The position numbers and the translations under genes are program-made. A stretch of DNA of 64,000 bases from Agromyces intestinalis (GTDB taxonomy: Bacteria > Actinomycetota > Actinomycetes > Actinomycetales > Microbacteriaceae). The stretch spans positions 2,356,001-2,420,000 of the forward strand of contig NZ_CP043505.1 in NCBI RefSeq assembly GCF_008365295.1, written 5' to 3'. Positions 1-7,314 of the stretch are shown one piece after another. How positions within the stretch are numbered: the stretch's first letter is position 1; each line of letters starts with the position of its first letter. The notes under the pieces are model-generated. The model saw only the letters and a list, made by a program, of their open reading frames with translations, was not told where the DNA came from and did no database searches.

Positions 1-1023
1 CGTGAGCACGGGGTTGTCGATGGCGCTCGCGAGCTCGGCCTCGGCCACCGCGGACGCGTGCGAGAGCGTGTCGCGCGCCGCGCCGTGCACCTGGGGTGCG
101 CAGCGCAGCGAGTACGCGTCCTGCACGCGCGTGCACTCGGGGCCCTTGTGGCTGGCGACCATCGGCGAACCCGCGAGCAGGTCGCGCAGGTTCGCGGCCG
201 AGACCTGCTGGCCCCGCTGCGGGCGCAGCCGGTGCAGGTCGGCGGCGAACACGGCGTCGGTGCCGAGCAGGCCCTCGACGCTCATCGCCGCGGCGACGTC
301 GGCGGTGGTGATCAGCGTCCGCAGGTCGGCGATCGCGAGCGCGAGCATGCCGAGCATGCCGTCGGTTCCGTTGATGAGGGCGAGGCCCTCCTTCTCCTCG
401 AGCACGAGCGGGGTGATGCCGGCCGCGGCCAGCGCGTCCGAGGCATCCATGAGCGGTGCGTCCGCACCCAGCCCGACCCGCACCTCGCCCTCGCCGAGCA
501 GCGCGAGCGCGCAATGGGCGAGCGGCGCGAGGTCGCCCGAGCAGCCGAGTGAGCCGTACTCGCGCACGACCGGGCTGATTCCGGCGTTCAAGACCGCCGC
601 GTAGGTCTCCGCCGTGACGCGCCGCACCCCGGTGCGTCCGGTCATGAGGGTGGCGAGGCGCAGCAACATGAGCGCCCGCACCACCTCGCGCTCGACCTCG
701 GCGCCCGAGCCCGCCGCGTGCGAGCGGATCAGGCTCGCCTGCAGCTGGGCCCGGCGATCGGCCTCGATGAACGTCGTCGCGAGGGCGCCGAATCCGGTCG
801 AGATGCCGTAGTGCGGCTCGGGGTCGTCGGCGAGCGCCTCGACGATCACGCGGCTCGCTTCGACGGTGTCGAGCGCGTCCGCATCGAGCACGACGGATGC
901 CCCGTGTCTGGCGACGGCCACCACCTCGTCGACCGTGAGTGGGGCGGCGCCGACGGTGACGGTGCCGACGGTGACGGTGCCGACGGTGACGGTGCCGGGC
1001 GCGGAGACGGTGTTGCGGGTCAT
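1..1023 (-). CDS. hutH: histidine ammonia-lyase (histidase), 3' end outside window
   Basis: Catalyses L-histidine to urocanate plus ammonia, the first step of histidine breakdown, as a cytoplasmic tetramer. Reading leftward from ATG at 1023 there are 341 codons and the frame is still open at the edge; the family is usually about 510 residues, so roughly the last third is missing. Seen: YGISTGFGALA near residue 80, and the MIO-cofactor signature GSLGCSGDLAPLAH with the cyclising triad Cys161-Ser162-Gly163 (Cys in the first position is permitted in this family; Ala is more usual). The N-terminus carries three GTVTV pentapeptides from a 15-base tandem repeat. The divergent IclR gene 182 bases away is a plausible local regulator. 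Family assignment is firm; start choice is moderately sure because no strong Shine-Dalgarno precedes it. Confidence 0.95.
   Translation of the reverse strand, partial: MTRNTVSAPGTVTVGTVTVGTVTVGAAPLTVDEVVAVARHGASVVLDADALDTVEASRVIVEALADDPEPHYGISTGFGALATTFIEADRRAQLQASLIRSHAAGSGAEVEREVVRALMLLRLATLMTGRTGVRRVTAETYAAVLNAGISPVVREYGSLGCSGDLAPLAHCALALLGEGEVRVGLGADAPLMDASDALAAAGITPLVLEEKEGLALINGTDGMLGMLALAIADLRTLITTADVAAAMSVEGLLGTDAVFAADLHRLRPQRGQQVSAANLRDLLAGSPMVASHKGPECTRVQDAYSLRCAPQVHGAARDTLSHASAVAEAELASAIDNPVLT
951..995. repeat. 15-base tandem repeat, three perfect copies, inside hutH
   Basis: Three perfect copies of cgacggtgacggtgc (plus strand). On the coding strand they encode GTVTV three times at residues 10-24 of histidase, ahead of the conserved fold. 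The unit is a multiple of three, so copy-number change would keep the frame. Confidence 0.9.
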
Positions 1024-1077
1024 CTCTCGATTCCACCCCGTCGCGCGGGCGGCCGGAACGCGCGCACCGAGGCATCC

Positions 1078-1093
1078 GTCCGGTATCCCGGAC
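1078..1093. promoter_or_regulatory. candidate operator, inverted repeat GTCCGG-N4-CCGGAC
   Basis: Perfect 6-base arms with a 4-base spacer in the divergent hutH/IclR intergenic region, immediately upstream of a TACACT box (1094-1099). IclR proteins typically bind short palindromes near their own promoter, so this is a candidate site for the neighbouring regulator; inference only. Confidence 0.35.
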
Positions 1094-1099
1094 TACACT
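1094..1099 (+). promoter_or_regulatory. candidate -10 box TACACT for the IclR gene
   Basis: TAnnnT hexamer abutting the inverted repeat at 1078-1093. It would give a leader of about 100 bases before the GGGAGG ribosome site at 1195-1200. No clear -35 is seen. Confidence 0.3.
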
Positions 1100-1205
1100 G
1101 TCGGGGACGCTCGTAGTCGCATCCGCCTGTTCGAAGCGACCACAAGCGACCCCGACGGTCTGCGAGCGGGTGCAAGCGAAGACGAGCGTGGCCCGGGAGG
1201 CGCGG

Positions 1206-1937
1206 ATGGCCGAGTCGAAGGTTCCCGCCGCGGATCAGGCCCTGCGCATCCTCAGCCATCTCGCGGCGCAGCGCGGCCCCGTGCCGGCGGCGTCGATCGC
1301 AACCGCGCTCGCGCTGCCGCGCTCGACGACCTATCAACTGCTCGGCGTGCTGCAGGAACGCGGCTTCGTCGTGCACCTGCCCGAAGAGCGCCGGTACGGC
1401 CTCGGCGTGGCCGCGTTCGAGCTGTCGAGCGGGTTCAGCCGGCAGCAGCCGCTCGCCCGCCTCGGCCGCCCGCTCGTCGCCGCGCTCGTCGACCGCCTCG
1501 GCGAGAGCGGGCACCTCGCCGTGCTGCACGGGCGCGACGTGCTCTACCTCGTCGAGGAGCGCGCGCCCCGCCGCCCCTCGCTCGTCACCGACGTCGGCGT
1601 GCGGCTCCCCGCCCAGCTCACTGCGTCGGGCCGGGCGATGCTCGCCGGGCTGCCCGCGACGCAGCTGCGCGCGCTGTATCCCGATCGCCACGAGTACGCC
1701 CGCCTGAAGCGACTGCTCGCCGCCGTGCGCGAAGCGGGCCTCGCGCACGAGGACGGCGAGGTCACGCCGGGGCTCGCGTCGGTCGGAGCATCCGTCATCG
1801 ACCATCTCGGCTGGCCCGCCGCCGCGATCGCGATCACCTACACGAGCGATGCGGCGATCGATCGCGAGGCGGTCGCCGCAGGGGTGCAGGATGCCGCGGG
1901 CGAGCTGTCGCGGCGCATCGGCGGCGCAAAGCGCTGA
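1206..1937 (+). CDS. IclR-family transcriptional regulator (likely histidine-utilisation regulator)
   Basis: 243-residue regulator. Residues 1-65 form the winged helix-turn-helix (start AADQALRILSHLA, recognition region LPRSTTYQLLGVLQERGFV); residues about 75-240 form the effector-binding domain (GRDVLYLVEE, VGVRLPAQLTASGRAMLA, and the late 'ASVGASVID' loop typical of IclR). ATG at 1206 was chosen over a GTG 36 bases upstream because GGGAGG lies just before it. It is divergent from hutH, so it probably controls histidine breakdown; IclR proteins can repress or activate and the sequence does not say which. The ligand is inferred from context only. Confidence 0.88.
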   Translation: MAESKVPAADQALRILSHLAAQRGPVPAASIATALALPRSTTYQLLGVLQERGFVVHLPEERRYGLGVAAFELSSGFSRQQPLARLGRPLVAALVDRLGESGHLAVLHGRDVLYLVEERAPRRPSLVTDVGVRLPAQLTASGRAMLAGLPATQLRALYPDRHEYARLKRLLAAVREAGLAHEDGEVTPGLASVGASVIDHLGWPAAAIAITYTSDAAIDREAVAAGVQDAAGELSRRIGGAKR

Positions 1938-1941
1938 CACG

Positions 1942-2028
1942 TTTCTCAGGAACGGGTCGCGCTCCCGATGCGTTCTTCAGGAGTTTTGGGCGTCGCGGGG
2001 CCGATTTCGCACGATTCCTCCTGAGAAA
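1942..2028. repeat. long inverted repeat TTTCTCAGGA ... TCCTGAGAAA between convergent genes
   Basis: Perfect 10-base arms at 1942-1951 and 2019-2028, with related TTCTTCAGGAG (1973-1983) between them and TTCCTGAAC (2044-2052) just outside. It starts 5 bases after the IclR stop and lies before the end of the leftward rhodanese gene. Could be a bidirectional terminator, a multi-site protein-binding region or a decayed mobile palindrome. Confidence 0.6.
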
Positions 2029-2070
2029 GGTGCGGGCGGGGTGGTTCCTGAACAGAGCGGGTGGGGAGTT

Positions 2071-2856
2071 TCAGACGCCGACCCGGGCGTGCACCTCATC
2101 GAGGCGCCCCGGGTAGAGGGCGGCTCGGATGCCGATCGCCGCGAGAGCGAGTACCGTGAGCGCGCCCGAGAAGCCCGTCTCGCTGTAGACCACGACCCGC
2201 GAGGACTCGTCGATGCCGAGCCGGCCGTAGTAGGCGGCGAGATCCTCCGCGTCCAGCAGCACGCCGTCGTCGAGGTTGAGCCCCGCCGGGGCGTTCACCG
2301 CGCGCGACAGGGCGGGCGACCCATGCTCGCCCCGAAACGAACGTGCGTCGCGCGCATCGATGAGCACCGTGTCGTGCGGCAGCGACAGCAGGTCGTCGGC
2401 CCGCACGGTGGGTTGCCCTCCGGGCCACAGCGTCGCCGTGCCTCGCGCCGCGTGGACTGGGCCGAGTTCGAGCGATCCGCCTTCCTCGATCCAGGCGGCC
2501 AAGCCGCCCGAGAGGAACGACACGTCGCGAAGGCCGGCCCAACGCAGGAGCCACCACGCACGAGCGACCGATCGCCAGCTGCGTCCGCCGTACACGGTCA
2601 CCGCCGTCGACGACGAGACGCCCCATCCGCGCACCTCGTCTTCGAACTCGGTGATGGGCGGCAGCCCGTCGGGGTGCGTCGAATAGTGCTGCAGGGGGAA
2701 GAAGTGCGCACCGGGCACGTGTCCGCTGAGATAGATCTCTTCGCAGTCGTGCTCGCCGTGGCGGAAATGCACGTCGAGGAAGACGCGACCGCCATCGGCG
2801 CTCGCGTCACGGACCGCCTCGGCCGCGGAGTGCGCGACGGGTGGATCGATCGACAT
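2071..2856 (-). CDS. two-domain rhodanese-like protein lacking the catalytic cysteine
   Basis: 261-residue tandem rhodanese-fold protein of the thiosulfate/3-mercaptopyruvate sulfurtransferase type. N-terminal domain: VFLDVHFRHG, LSGHVPGAHFFPLQ, SFLSGGLAAW; C-terminal domain: TVLIDARDARSFRG, SRAVNAPAGLN and the active-site loop near residue 228. That loop reads VVVYSETGFSGA, with Ser (codon AGC) where family members carry the persulfide-forming Cys, so sulfur transfer as usually understood is not expected. GGGAGG precedes the ATG. It is divergent from the organosulfur operon starting at 3071, which encodes a Cys-bearing relative at 7315. It may be a binding, sensing or regulatory version; function unknown. 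Confidence 0.85.
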   Translation of the reverse strand: MSIDPPVAHSAAEAVRDASADGGRVFLDVHFRHGEHDCEEIYLSGHVPGAHFFPLQHYSTHPDGLPPITEFEDEVRGWGVSSSTAVTVYGGRSWRSVARAWWLLRWAGLRDVSFLSGGLAAWIEEGGSLELGPVHAARGTATLWPGGQPTVRADDLLSLPHDTVLIDARDARSFRGEHGSPALSRAVNAPAGLNLDDGVLLDAEDLAAYYGRLGIDESSRVVVYSETGFSGALTVLALAAIGIRAALYPGRLDEVHARVGV

Positions 2857-2904
2857 GCTGCCTCCCGAAGTCGGGCGCCCCCGCTTGCCGCGCCCGTGAC
2901 CGGG

Positions 2905-2910
2905 ACGCTA
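2905..2910 (-). promoter_or_regulatory. candidate -10 box TAGCGT for the Cys-less rhodanese gene
   Basis: On the minus strand TAGCGT lies about 49 bases before the ATG at 2856, leaving a leader of roughly 40 bases that contains GGGAGG. Confidence 0.4.
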
Positions 2911-2949
2911 ACACGGGCTGCTGCGGCGCTCCCGACGCCCAGCGCGGCG

Positions 2950-3024
2950 CATGTCACGAGGGGTAAGACATGACACATTCGGACACGCGACTGCACCGCG
3001 CGAAACCTCGTGACCACTCGTGAC
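2950..3024. promoter_or_regulatory. candidate control region of the divergent sulfur genes
   Basis: The 214-base gap between the leftward rhodanese and the ABC-importer operon holds CATGTC (2950-2955) with its inverted partner GACATG (2967-2972), spacer 11, and a direct repeat TCGTGAC at 3008-3014 and 3018-3024, one helical turn apart, 33-47 bases before the TAGGTT -10 box at 3057. These are plausible activator or repressor sites, for example for a sulfur-starvation regulator; no family consensus was matched. Confidence 0.3.
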
Positions 3025-3056
3025 TCCGGCCGCTTCCGGCGCCCTCGCCGCGGTCG

Positions 3057-3062
3057 TAGGTT
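3057..3062 (+). promoter_or_regulatory. candidate -10 box TAGGTT of the organosulfur operon (leaderless start)
   Basis: TAGGTT ends 8 bases before the ATG at 3071 and no Shine-Dalgarno is present, the arrangement expected for a leaderless actinobacterial transcript. Confidence 0.5.
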
Positions 3063-3070
3063 CGGCTGCC

Positions 3071-4171
3071 ATGACCAGGACCGCATCTCACACCAGGGCC
3101 GCTCGAACGGCCGTTCCCGCCATCGCGGCATCGCTGCTCCTCCTCGCCGGCTGCGCCGCGAGCCCCGCCGGCGGCGCCGACCCGGCCGACGCCCGGGTCG
3201 ACGATCTCGGCACGGTGATCGTCGCGACCTCCGGCGACGACTACACGGGCGGCCAACTCGCCTACAACGTCGCCGTCAGCGAGGGGTACTTCGCAGACGA
3301 GGGCGTGACCATCGAGGACTTCGTGACCGGCAACGCGCCGAACACGCTGCAGGCGCTCATCAACGACCAGGTCAACATCGGCTTCCTCTCGCTGTCCACC
3401 ACAGCCCAGGCCGTTGAACAGGGTCGCAACGTGAAGCTCGCCGCCGCGGTGCAGGTGACCAACGACTGGTCGCTGATCATCTCGAACGCCTACCTCGAGT
3501 CGAAGGGCATCGACCCCGAGGAGTTCGAGGAGCGCGACATCGAGGACCGCGCCGACGTGCTCGAGGGCACGATCTGGGCGACGAACTCGGCCGGCGGGCT
3601 CTGGGAGCGGGCGAGCGCGTACCTCGCCGACTGGTTCGGCCTCGACCCGGAGCGCGACGTGCAACTCGCACCGCTCGAGAACCTGAACAAGATCTCGGGC
3701 ATCAAGGACGGCTCGGTGCAGGTCTGGCTCGCGAGCGCACCCGACAACCGGCTGCTCGTCGAGTCGGGCGACGCGGTCGAGCTGCTGAGCAACGAGGAGC
3801 TCGCCGAAGAGGTGCCGCTCGTGGCCAACGCCCGCTCGGCCGAGACGATCATCAACGACGACTGGGCGTCCGAGAACGAGGAACTCGCGAAGGCCTTCTT
3901 CCGCGCCTACCAGCGCGGGGCCGACTTCGTCACGACGCACTCGGTCGACGAGATCGTCACCTCGCTGGAGAAGACGTTCCCCGACATCCAGGGCGAGCGA
4001 CTGCTCGCCACGGTCGAGGTCGGCAAGGGCAACCTGCCTGCCGACAGCCGGCACCCGGTGGCGGCGCTCGAGGCGCAGATCGAGTTCGCGCTCGCCAGCG
4101 GCAACATCACCGCCAAGCTGCCGATCGACGACGTCTACACCGAGGCGTACCTGCCGCCGGCGACGAAGTGA
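3071..4171 (+). CDS. ABC importer substrate-binding lipoprotein, sulfonate/nitrate/taurine type
   Basis: 366-residue periplasmic-type binding protein anchored as a lipoprotein: signal peptide followed by lipobox LLLLAGC. The mature part shows the NMT1/SsuA-like pattern of a protein that captures small anionic solutes (GGQLAYNVAVSEGYFADEGV, INDQVNIGFLSLSTTAQAVEQG, ATNSAGGLWERASAYLADWFGL). It opens an operon: permease 11 bases downstream, then ATPase, FMN monooxygenase, rhodanese and flavin reductase, which argues for an organosulfur ligand rather than nitrate. An in-frame upstream start (3020) would destroy the signal peptide; the ATG at 3071 sits 8 bases behind a -10 box. The exact substrate cannot be read from sequence. 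Confidence 0.9.
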   Translation: MTRTASHTRAARTAVPAIAASLLLLAGCAASPAGGADPADARVDDLGTVIVATSGDDYTGGQLAYNVAVSEGYFADEGVTIEDFVTGNAPNTLQALINDQVNIGFLSLSTTAQAVEQGRNVKLAAAVQVTNDWSLIISNAYLESKGIDPEEFEERDIEDRADVLEGTIWATNSAGGLWERASAYLADWFGLDPERDVQLAPLENLNKISGIKDGSVQVWLASAPDNRLLVESGDAVELLSNEELAEEVPLVANARSAETIINDDWASENEELAKAFFRAYQRGADFVTTHSVDEIVTSLEKTFPDIQGERLLATVEVGKGNLPADSRHPVAALEAQIEFALASGNITAKLPIDDVYTEAYLPPATK

Positions 4172-4182
4172 GGTGACGCGAC

Positions 4183-5097
4183 ATGTCCACCATCACGCAG
4201 CCCCGCGGGTCGGCAGTCGATCAGGCCGCCGTCCCGGCGGGCACGCCCGGGCCGGCGGCGCCGATCGCGGCCGCGACCGAGCCGGGCGCCGGCACCGCGG
4301 GCGCGTCAGTACGGATCCGGCGACTCGATCGGCTGCGTCGCTCGGCGCCGACCATCGCGCTCCACGCCGCGTTCGTGCTCGTCGTGCTCGTCGCTTGGCA
4401 GCTCGCGTCGGGAACCCTCATCGACCCGCTGCTGGTCTCCAGCCCGATCGAGGTGCTCGCGCGGCTCGGCGACTGGATCGTCACCGGGCACCTCTTCTTC
4501 CACGCACAGTTCACGCTGATCGCGCTGGCCGCCGGGTTCACCGCCGGCGCGGTCGTCGCGTTCGCGCTCGCCGTCGTGCTCGCCGGGTTCCCGCGCTTCG
4601 GGCGGTTCGCCGAGATCTACATCATCGTCTTCAACGGAATCCCGACGATCGCGCTCGTACCGCTGTTCATCGTGTGGTTCGGGTTCGGTCTGGAGACGAA
4701 GATCTTCATGGGATACCTCACCGCCTTCTTCATCGTCTTCATCGCCTCGTTCCAGGGGCTGCGAAGCACTGACCCGAAGTACCTGGAGCTCGCGCGGGTG
4801 CTCGAGGCGAGCCGGTTGCAGACGCTGTTCCGGTTCCGCATCCAGGCGACGCTCCCGTTCCTGGCGTCGGCGTTCAAGCTTGCGCTGCCCGCGACGGCCC
4901 TCGCCGTCGTGACCGCCGAGTTCCTCGGCTCCAACCGCGGACTCGGGTACCTGCTCATCCGCGCGAGCAACCTGCTCGACATGGCGAGCCTGTTCGCCGC
5001 GGTGCTCATCGTGACCGCACTCGTGCAGGCGCTCTCGCTGACCGCATCGTCGGTCGAGTCCCGTCTGCTCGTCTGGATCCCGAAGGAGAAGAGGTAG
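4183..5097 (+). CDS. ABC importer permease, SsuC/TauC-like
   Basis: 304-residue inner-membrane permease of the BPD_transp_1 type. A 50-residue Ala/Pro/Gly-rich cytoplasmic N-terminus precedes about six transmembrane segments (first around 62-82, LHAAFVLVVLVAWQLASG). The ATPase-contact loop is visible near residues 200-225 (YLELARVLEASRLQTLFRFR, with the EA...G-like coupling helix lacking the usual Gly). It forms the channel for the binding protein at 3071 and is driven by the ATPase whose ATG is 2 bases past its stop. Membrane role is firm; substrate is inferred from the operon. Confidence 0.9.
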   Translation: MSTITQPRGSAVDQAAVPAGTPGPAAPIAAATEPGAGTAGASVRIRRLDRLRRSAPTIALHAAFVLVVLVAWQLASGTLIDPLLVSSPIEVLARLGDWIVTGHLFFHAQFTLIALAAGFTAGAVVAFALAVVLAGFPRFGRFAEIYIIVFNGIPTIALVPLFIVWFGFGLETKIFMGYLTAFFIVFIASFQGLRSTDPKYLELARVLEASRLQTLFRFRIQATLPFLASAFKLALPATALAVVTAEFLGSNRGLGYLLIRASNLLDMASLFAAVLIVTALVQALSLTASSVESRLLVWIPKEKR

Positions 5098-5099
5098 CC

Positions 5100-5912
5100 A
5101 TGAGCACCGTCCTCACCGCCGAGTCGACCTCGGCGCCGCCGCTGCCCGGCGGACGGATCGTCATCGACGAGGTCGACCACGACTTCGCCGCCGACGCCGG
5201 TATCGTGCCGGCCTTGCGCGGCGTGAGCCTCGACATCGCCCCGAGCGAGTTCGTCTCGCTCGTGGGTACGAGCGGCTGCGGCAAGTCGACGCTGCTGAAC
5301 ATCGTCGCCGGCCTGCTCACCCCGACCCACGGCAGCGTCACCATCGGCCGCGCGGTGAAGGAGGCCGACGGCCTCCCGCAGCGGGCGTACATCACGCAGG
5401 ACGACCGATTGCTGCCGTGGCGCACGGCGAAGCAGAACGTGGAGCTGCCGCTGCAACTGCACGGTGTCGACCGTGAGGAGCGCGCGGAACGGGCGATCGC
5501 GATCCTTCGGCGCGTCGGCCTCGGGGACTTCGCGGATCGTCGCCCGCACGAGCTCTCGGGCGGAATGCGGCAGCGCGTGTCGATCGCGCAGTCGCTGGTC
5601 TACCACCCGGCGGTGCTGCTCATGGACGAACCGTTCGGGGCGCTGGATGCCTGGACCCGCGACTCGCTGCACGACCTGCTGCTCGATGTGCAGGCCGAGC
5701 TCGGCACCACGGTGGTGCTCGTCACGCACGACGTCGGCGAGGCGCTCGCCCTGAGCGACCGCGTCGTGACCCTCGCCCCGCGGCCCGGCCGGATCCTGGC
5801 CGAGTACTCGCTGGCCGACCGACCCCGGCCGCGCAGCCATCAGACGTTGCGCGACGAATTCTTCGCGGACGTGCATCAGCGCATCCGCGCCGACCTCGGA
5901 TTCACCGACTGA
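5100..5912 (+). CDS. ABC importer ATPase, SsuB/TauB-like
   Basis: 270-residue nucleotide-binding subunit. Walker A GTSGCGKST near residue 58, Q-loop ITQDDRLLPW, signature LSGGMRQR near 153, Walker B VLLMDEPFGALD near 172 and H-loop VTHDVGEA near 209 are all intact. The Q-loop and 'LPWRTAKQNVELPL' resemble the nitrate/sulfonate/taurine group. It energises import by the permease encoded directly upstream; its Shine-Dalgarno (gaaggagaagagg) lies in the end of the permease gene. Confidence 0.93.
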   Translation: MSTVLTAESTSAPPLPGGRIVIDEVDHDFAADAGIVPALRGVSLDIAPSEFVSLVGTSGCGKSTLLNIVAGLLTPTHGSVTIGRAVKEADGLPQRAYITQDDRLLPWRTAKQNVELPLQLHGVDREERAERAIAILRRVGLGDFADRRPHELSGGMRQRVSIAQSLVYHPAVLLMDEPFGALDAWTRDSLHDLLLDVQAELGTTVVLVTHDVGEALALSDRVVTLAPRPGRILAEYSLADRPRPRSHQTLRDEFFADVHQRIRADLGFTD

Positions 5913-5943
5913 CCCTCGGATCCACCACAGAAGGAGATCGACC

Positions 5944-7302
5944 ATGTCCACCGAACGACGTCACGTCAAGCTCGGCTACTCGATCTGGGCCAGCGGCGCC
6001 CACCCCGCCGGATGGCGGTTGCCCGAGGCGAACGCCCACGGCACGTTCGACCCCGGGTTCATCCTGCGCACGATCCGCACCGCGGAGCGCGGGCTCCTGG
6101 ACTTCTACTTCATCGGCGACCGGGTGGTCGGGCTGCCCTCGTCGCAGTACGAGAGCCCGAACGAGGTGCTGCGGCCCGAGGCGCTGACCCTCGCTTCGTT
6201 CGTCGCGGCCGTGACGACGCACATCGGCATCGTCACGACCGTGAACACGACGTACGCCGAGCCGTACACGCTCGCGCGCGCGACCGCCCAGCTCGACCAC
6301 CTGAGTCGCGGGCGCATCGCCTGGAACATCGTGACCGGCAAGAACGAGGAGGCAGCCGGCAACTTCGGCCGCGAAGAGCACTGGGATGCCGCCAAGCGGT
6401 ATGCCTGGACCGGCGAGTTCGTCGAGGTCGTCAAAGGCCTCTGGGACAGCTGGGAGGACGACGCTCTGGTCGGCGACAAGGCGACCGGCCAGTTCATCGA
6501 CGAGTCGAAGGTCCACGCGATCGGCTATCGGGGTGAACACTTCTCGGTCGACGGTCCGTTGAACATCGCGCGACCTCCTCAGGGGCACGTTCCGATTCTG
6601 CATGCCGGTTCGTCGGAGGAGTCGCACGAATTCGGTGCCGAGCACGCCGACATCCGGTTCATCATGCTCCAGGACACGGCCCGCGCGAAGGCCTACTACC
6701 AAGATCTCCAACGCCGACGACTCGCGCACGGCCACCCGGAAGGACAGCAGACCGTCACGAGTCTGCCGGTCTACGTCGCCGGCACGGCCCGCGAGGCGCA
6801 CGAGAAGTTCCGTCAGATCCAGCACCTCACCGTGGCCGAGGCGAATCTCGCGCCGCTGTCGGAAGCGCTCGGCGTCGACCTGACCGGACGTCGCCTCGAC
6901 ACGCCGATCTCCGACGTTGCCGAACTCGCGAACCTCGAGGGCCGGCCGGCGCTCATCCTCGATCGCGCCAGGACCGCATACGACGACGAATCGCCGACGC
7001 TGCGGGAGGTCGCGCTGTTCTACAAGCGCACGCACGGCAAGCAGGCCGCGGTCGGCGATGCATCGGACGTCGCCGACTATATCGAGGAGCAGTTCCATGA
7101 GCGCACGACCGACGGATTCATCGTGTTCTCGCCCTACCTGCCCGGCCCGCTCGATGCGTTCGTCGACCTCGTGATCCCCGAACTGCAGCGACGCGACCTC
7201 TTCAAGACCGAATACGGCACGCCACGTACGTTCCGCGAGTTGTTCGGTCTGCCCAAGCCCGAGAACCAGTTCACCGTCGCGCGTCGCGCCGCGGTCGCCT
7301 AG
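5944..7302 (+). CDS. FMN-dependent monooxygenase, NtaA/SnaA/DszA/DmoA type
   Basis: 452-residue member of the two-component bacterial-luciferase-like group that uses FMNH2 and O2 to attack C-S, S=O or amine substrates. Seen: LGYSIWASGAHPAGWR, GLLDFYFIGDR, TTVNTTYAEPYTLARATAQLDHLSRGRIAWNIVT (the family's core strand-helix region, residues about 98-132), ILHAGSSEESHEFGAEHAD, and a C-terminal TPRTFRELFGLPKP resembling the closing motif of this family. Length fits DmoA/DszA-like enzymes (440-480). Preceded by a strong AAGGAG. Reduced flavin would come from the reductase at 8163. Likely role: oxygenolytic release of sulfur (as sulfite) from the imported compound; substrate unknown. Confidence 0.9.
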   Translation: MSTERRHVKLGYSIWASGAHPAGWRLPEANAHGTFDPGFILRTIRTAERGLLDFYFIGDRVVGLPSSQYESPNEVLRPEALTLASFVAAVTTHIGIVTTVNTTYAEPYTLARATAQLDHLSRGRIAWNIVTGKNEEAAGNFGREEHWDAAKRYAWTGEFVEVVKGLWDSWEDDALVGDKATGQFIDESKVHAIGYRGEHFSVDGPLNIARPPQGHVPILHAGSSEESHEFGAEHADIRFIMLQDTARAKAYYQDLQRRRLAHGHPEGQQTVTSLPVYVAGTAREAHEKFRQIQHLTVAEANLAPLSEALGVDLTGRRLDTPISDVAELANLEGRPALILDRARTAYDDESPTLREVALFYKRTHGKQAAVGDASDVADYIEEQFHERTTDGFIVFSPYLPGPLDAFVDLVIPELQRRDLFKTEYGTPRTFRELFGLPKPENQFTVARRAAVA

Positions 7303-7314
7303 GAAGGTGCAGGA

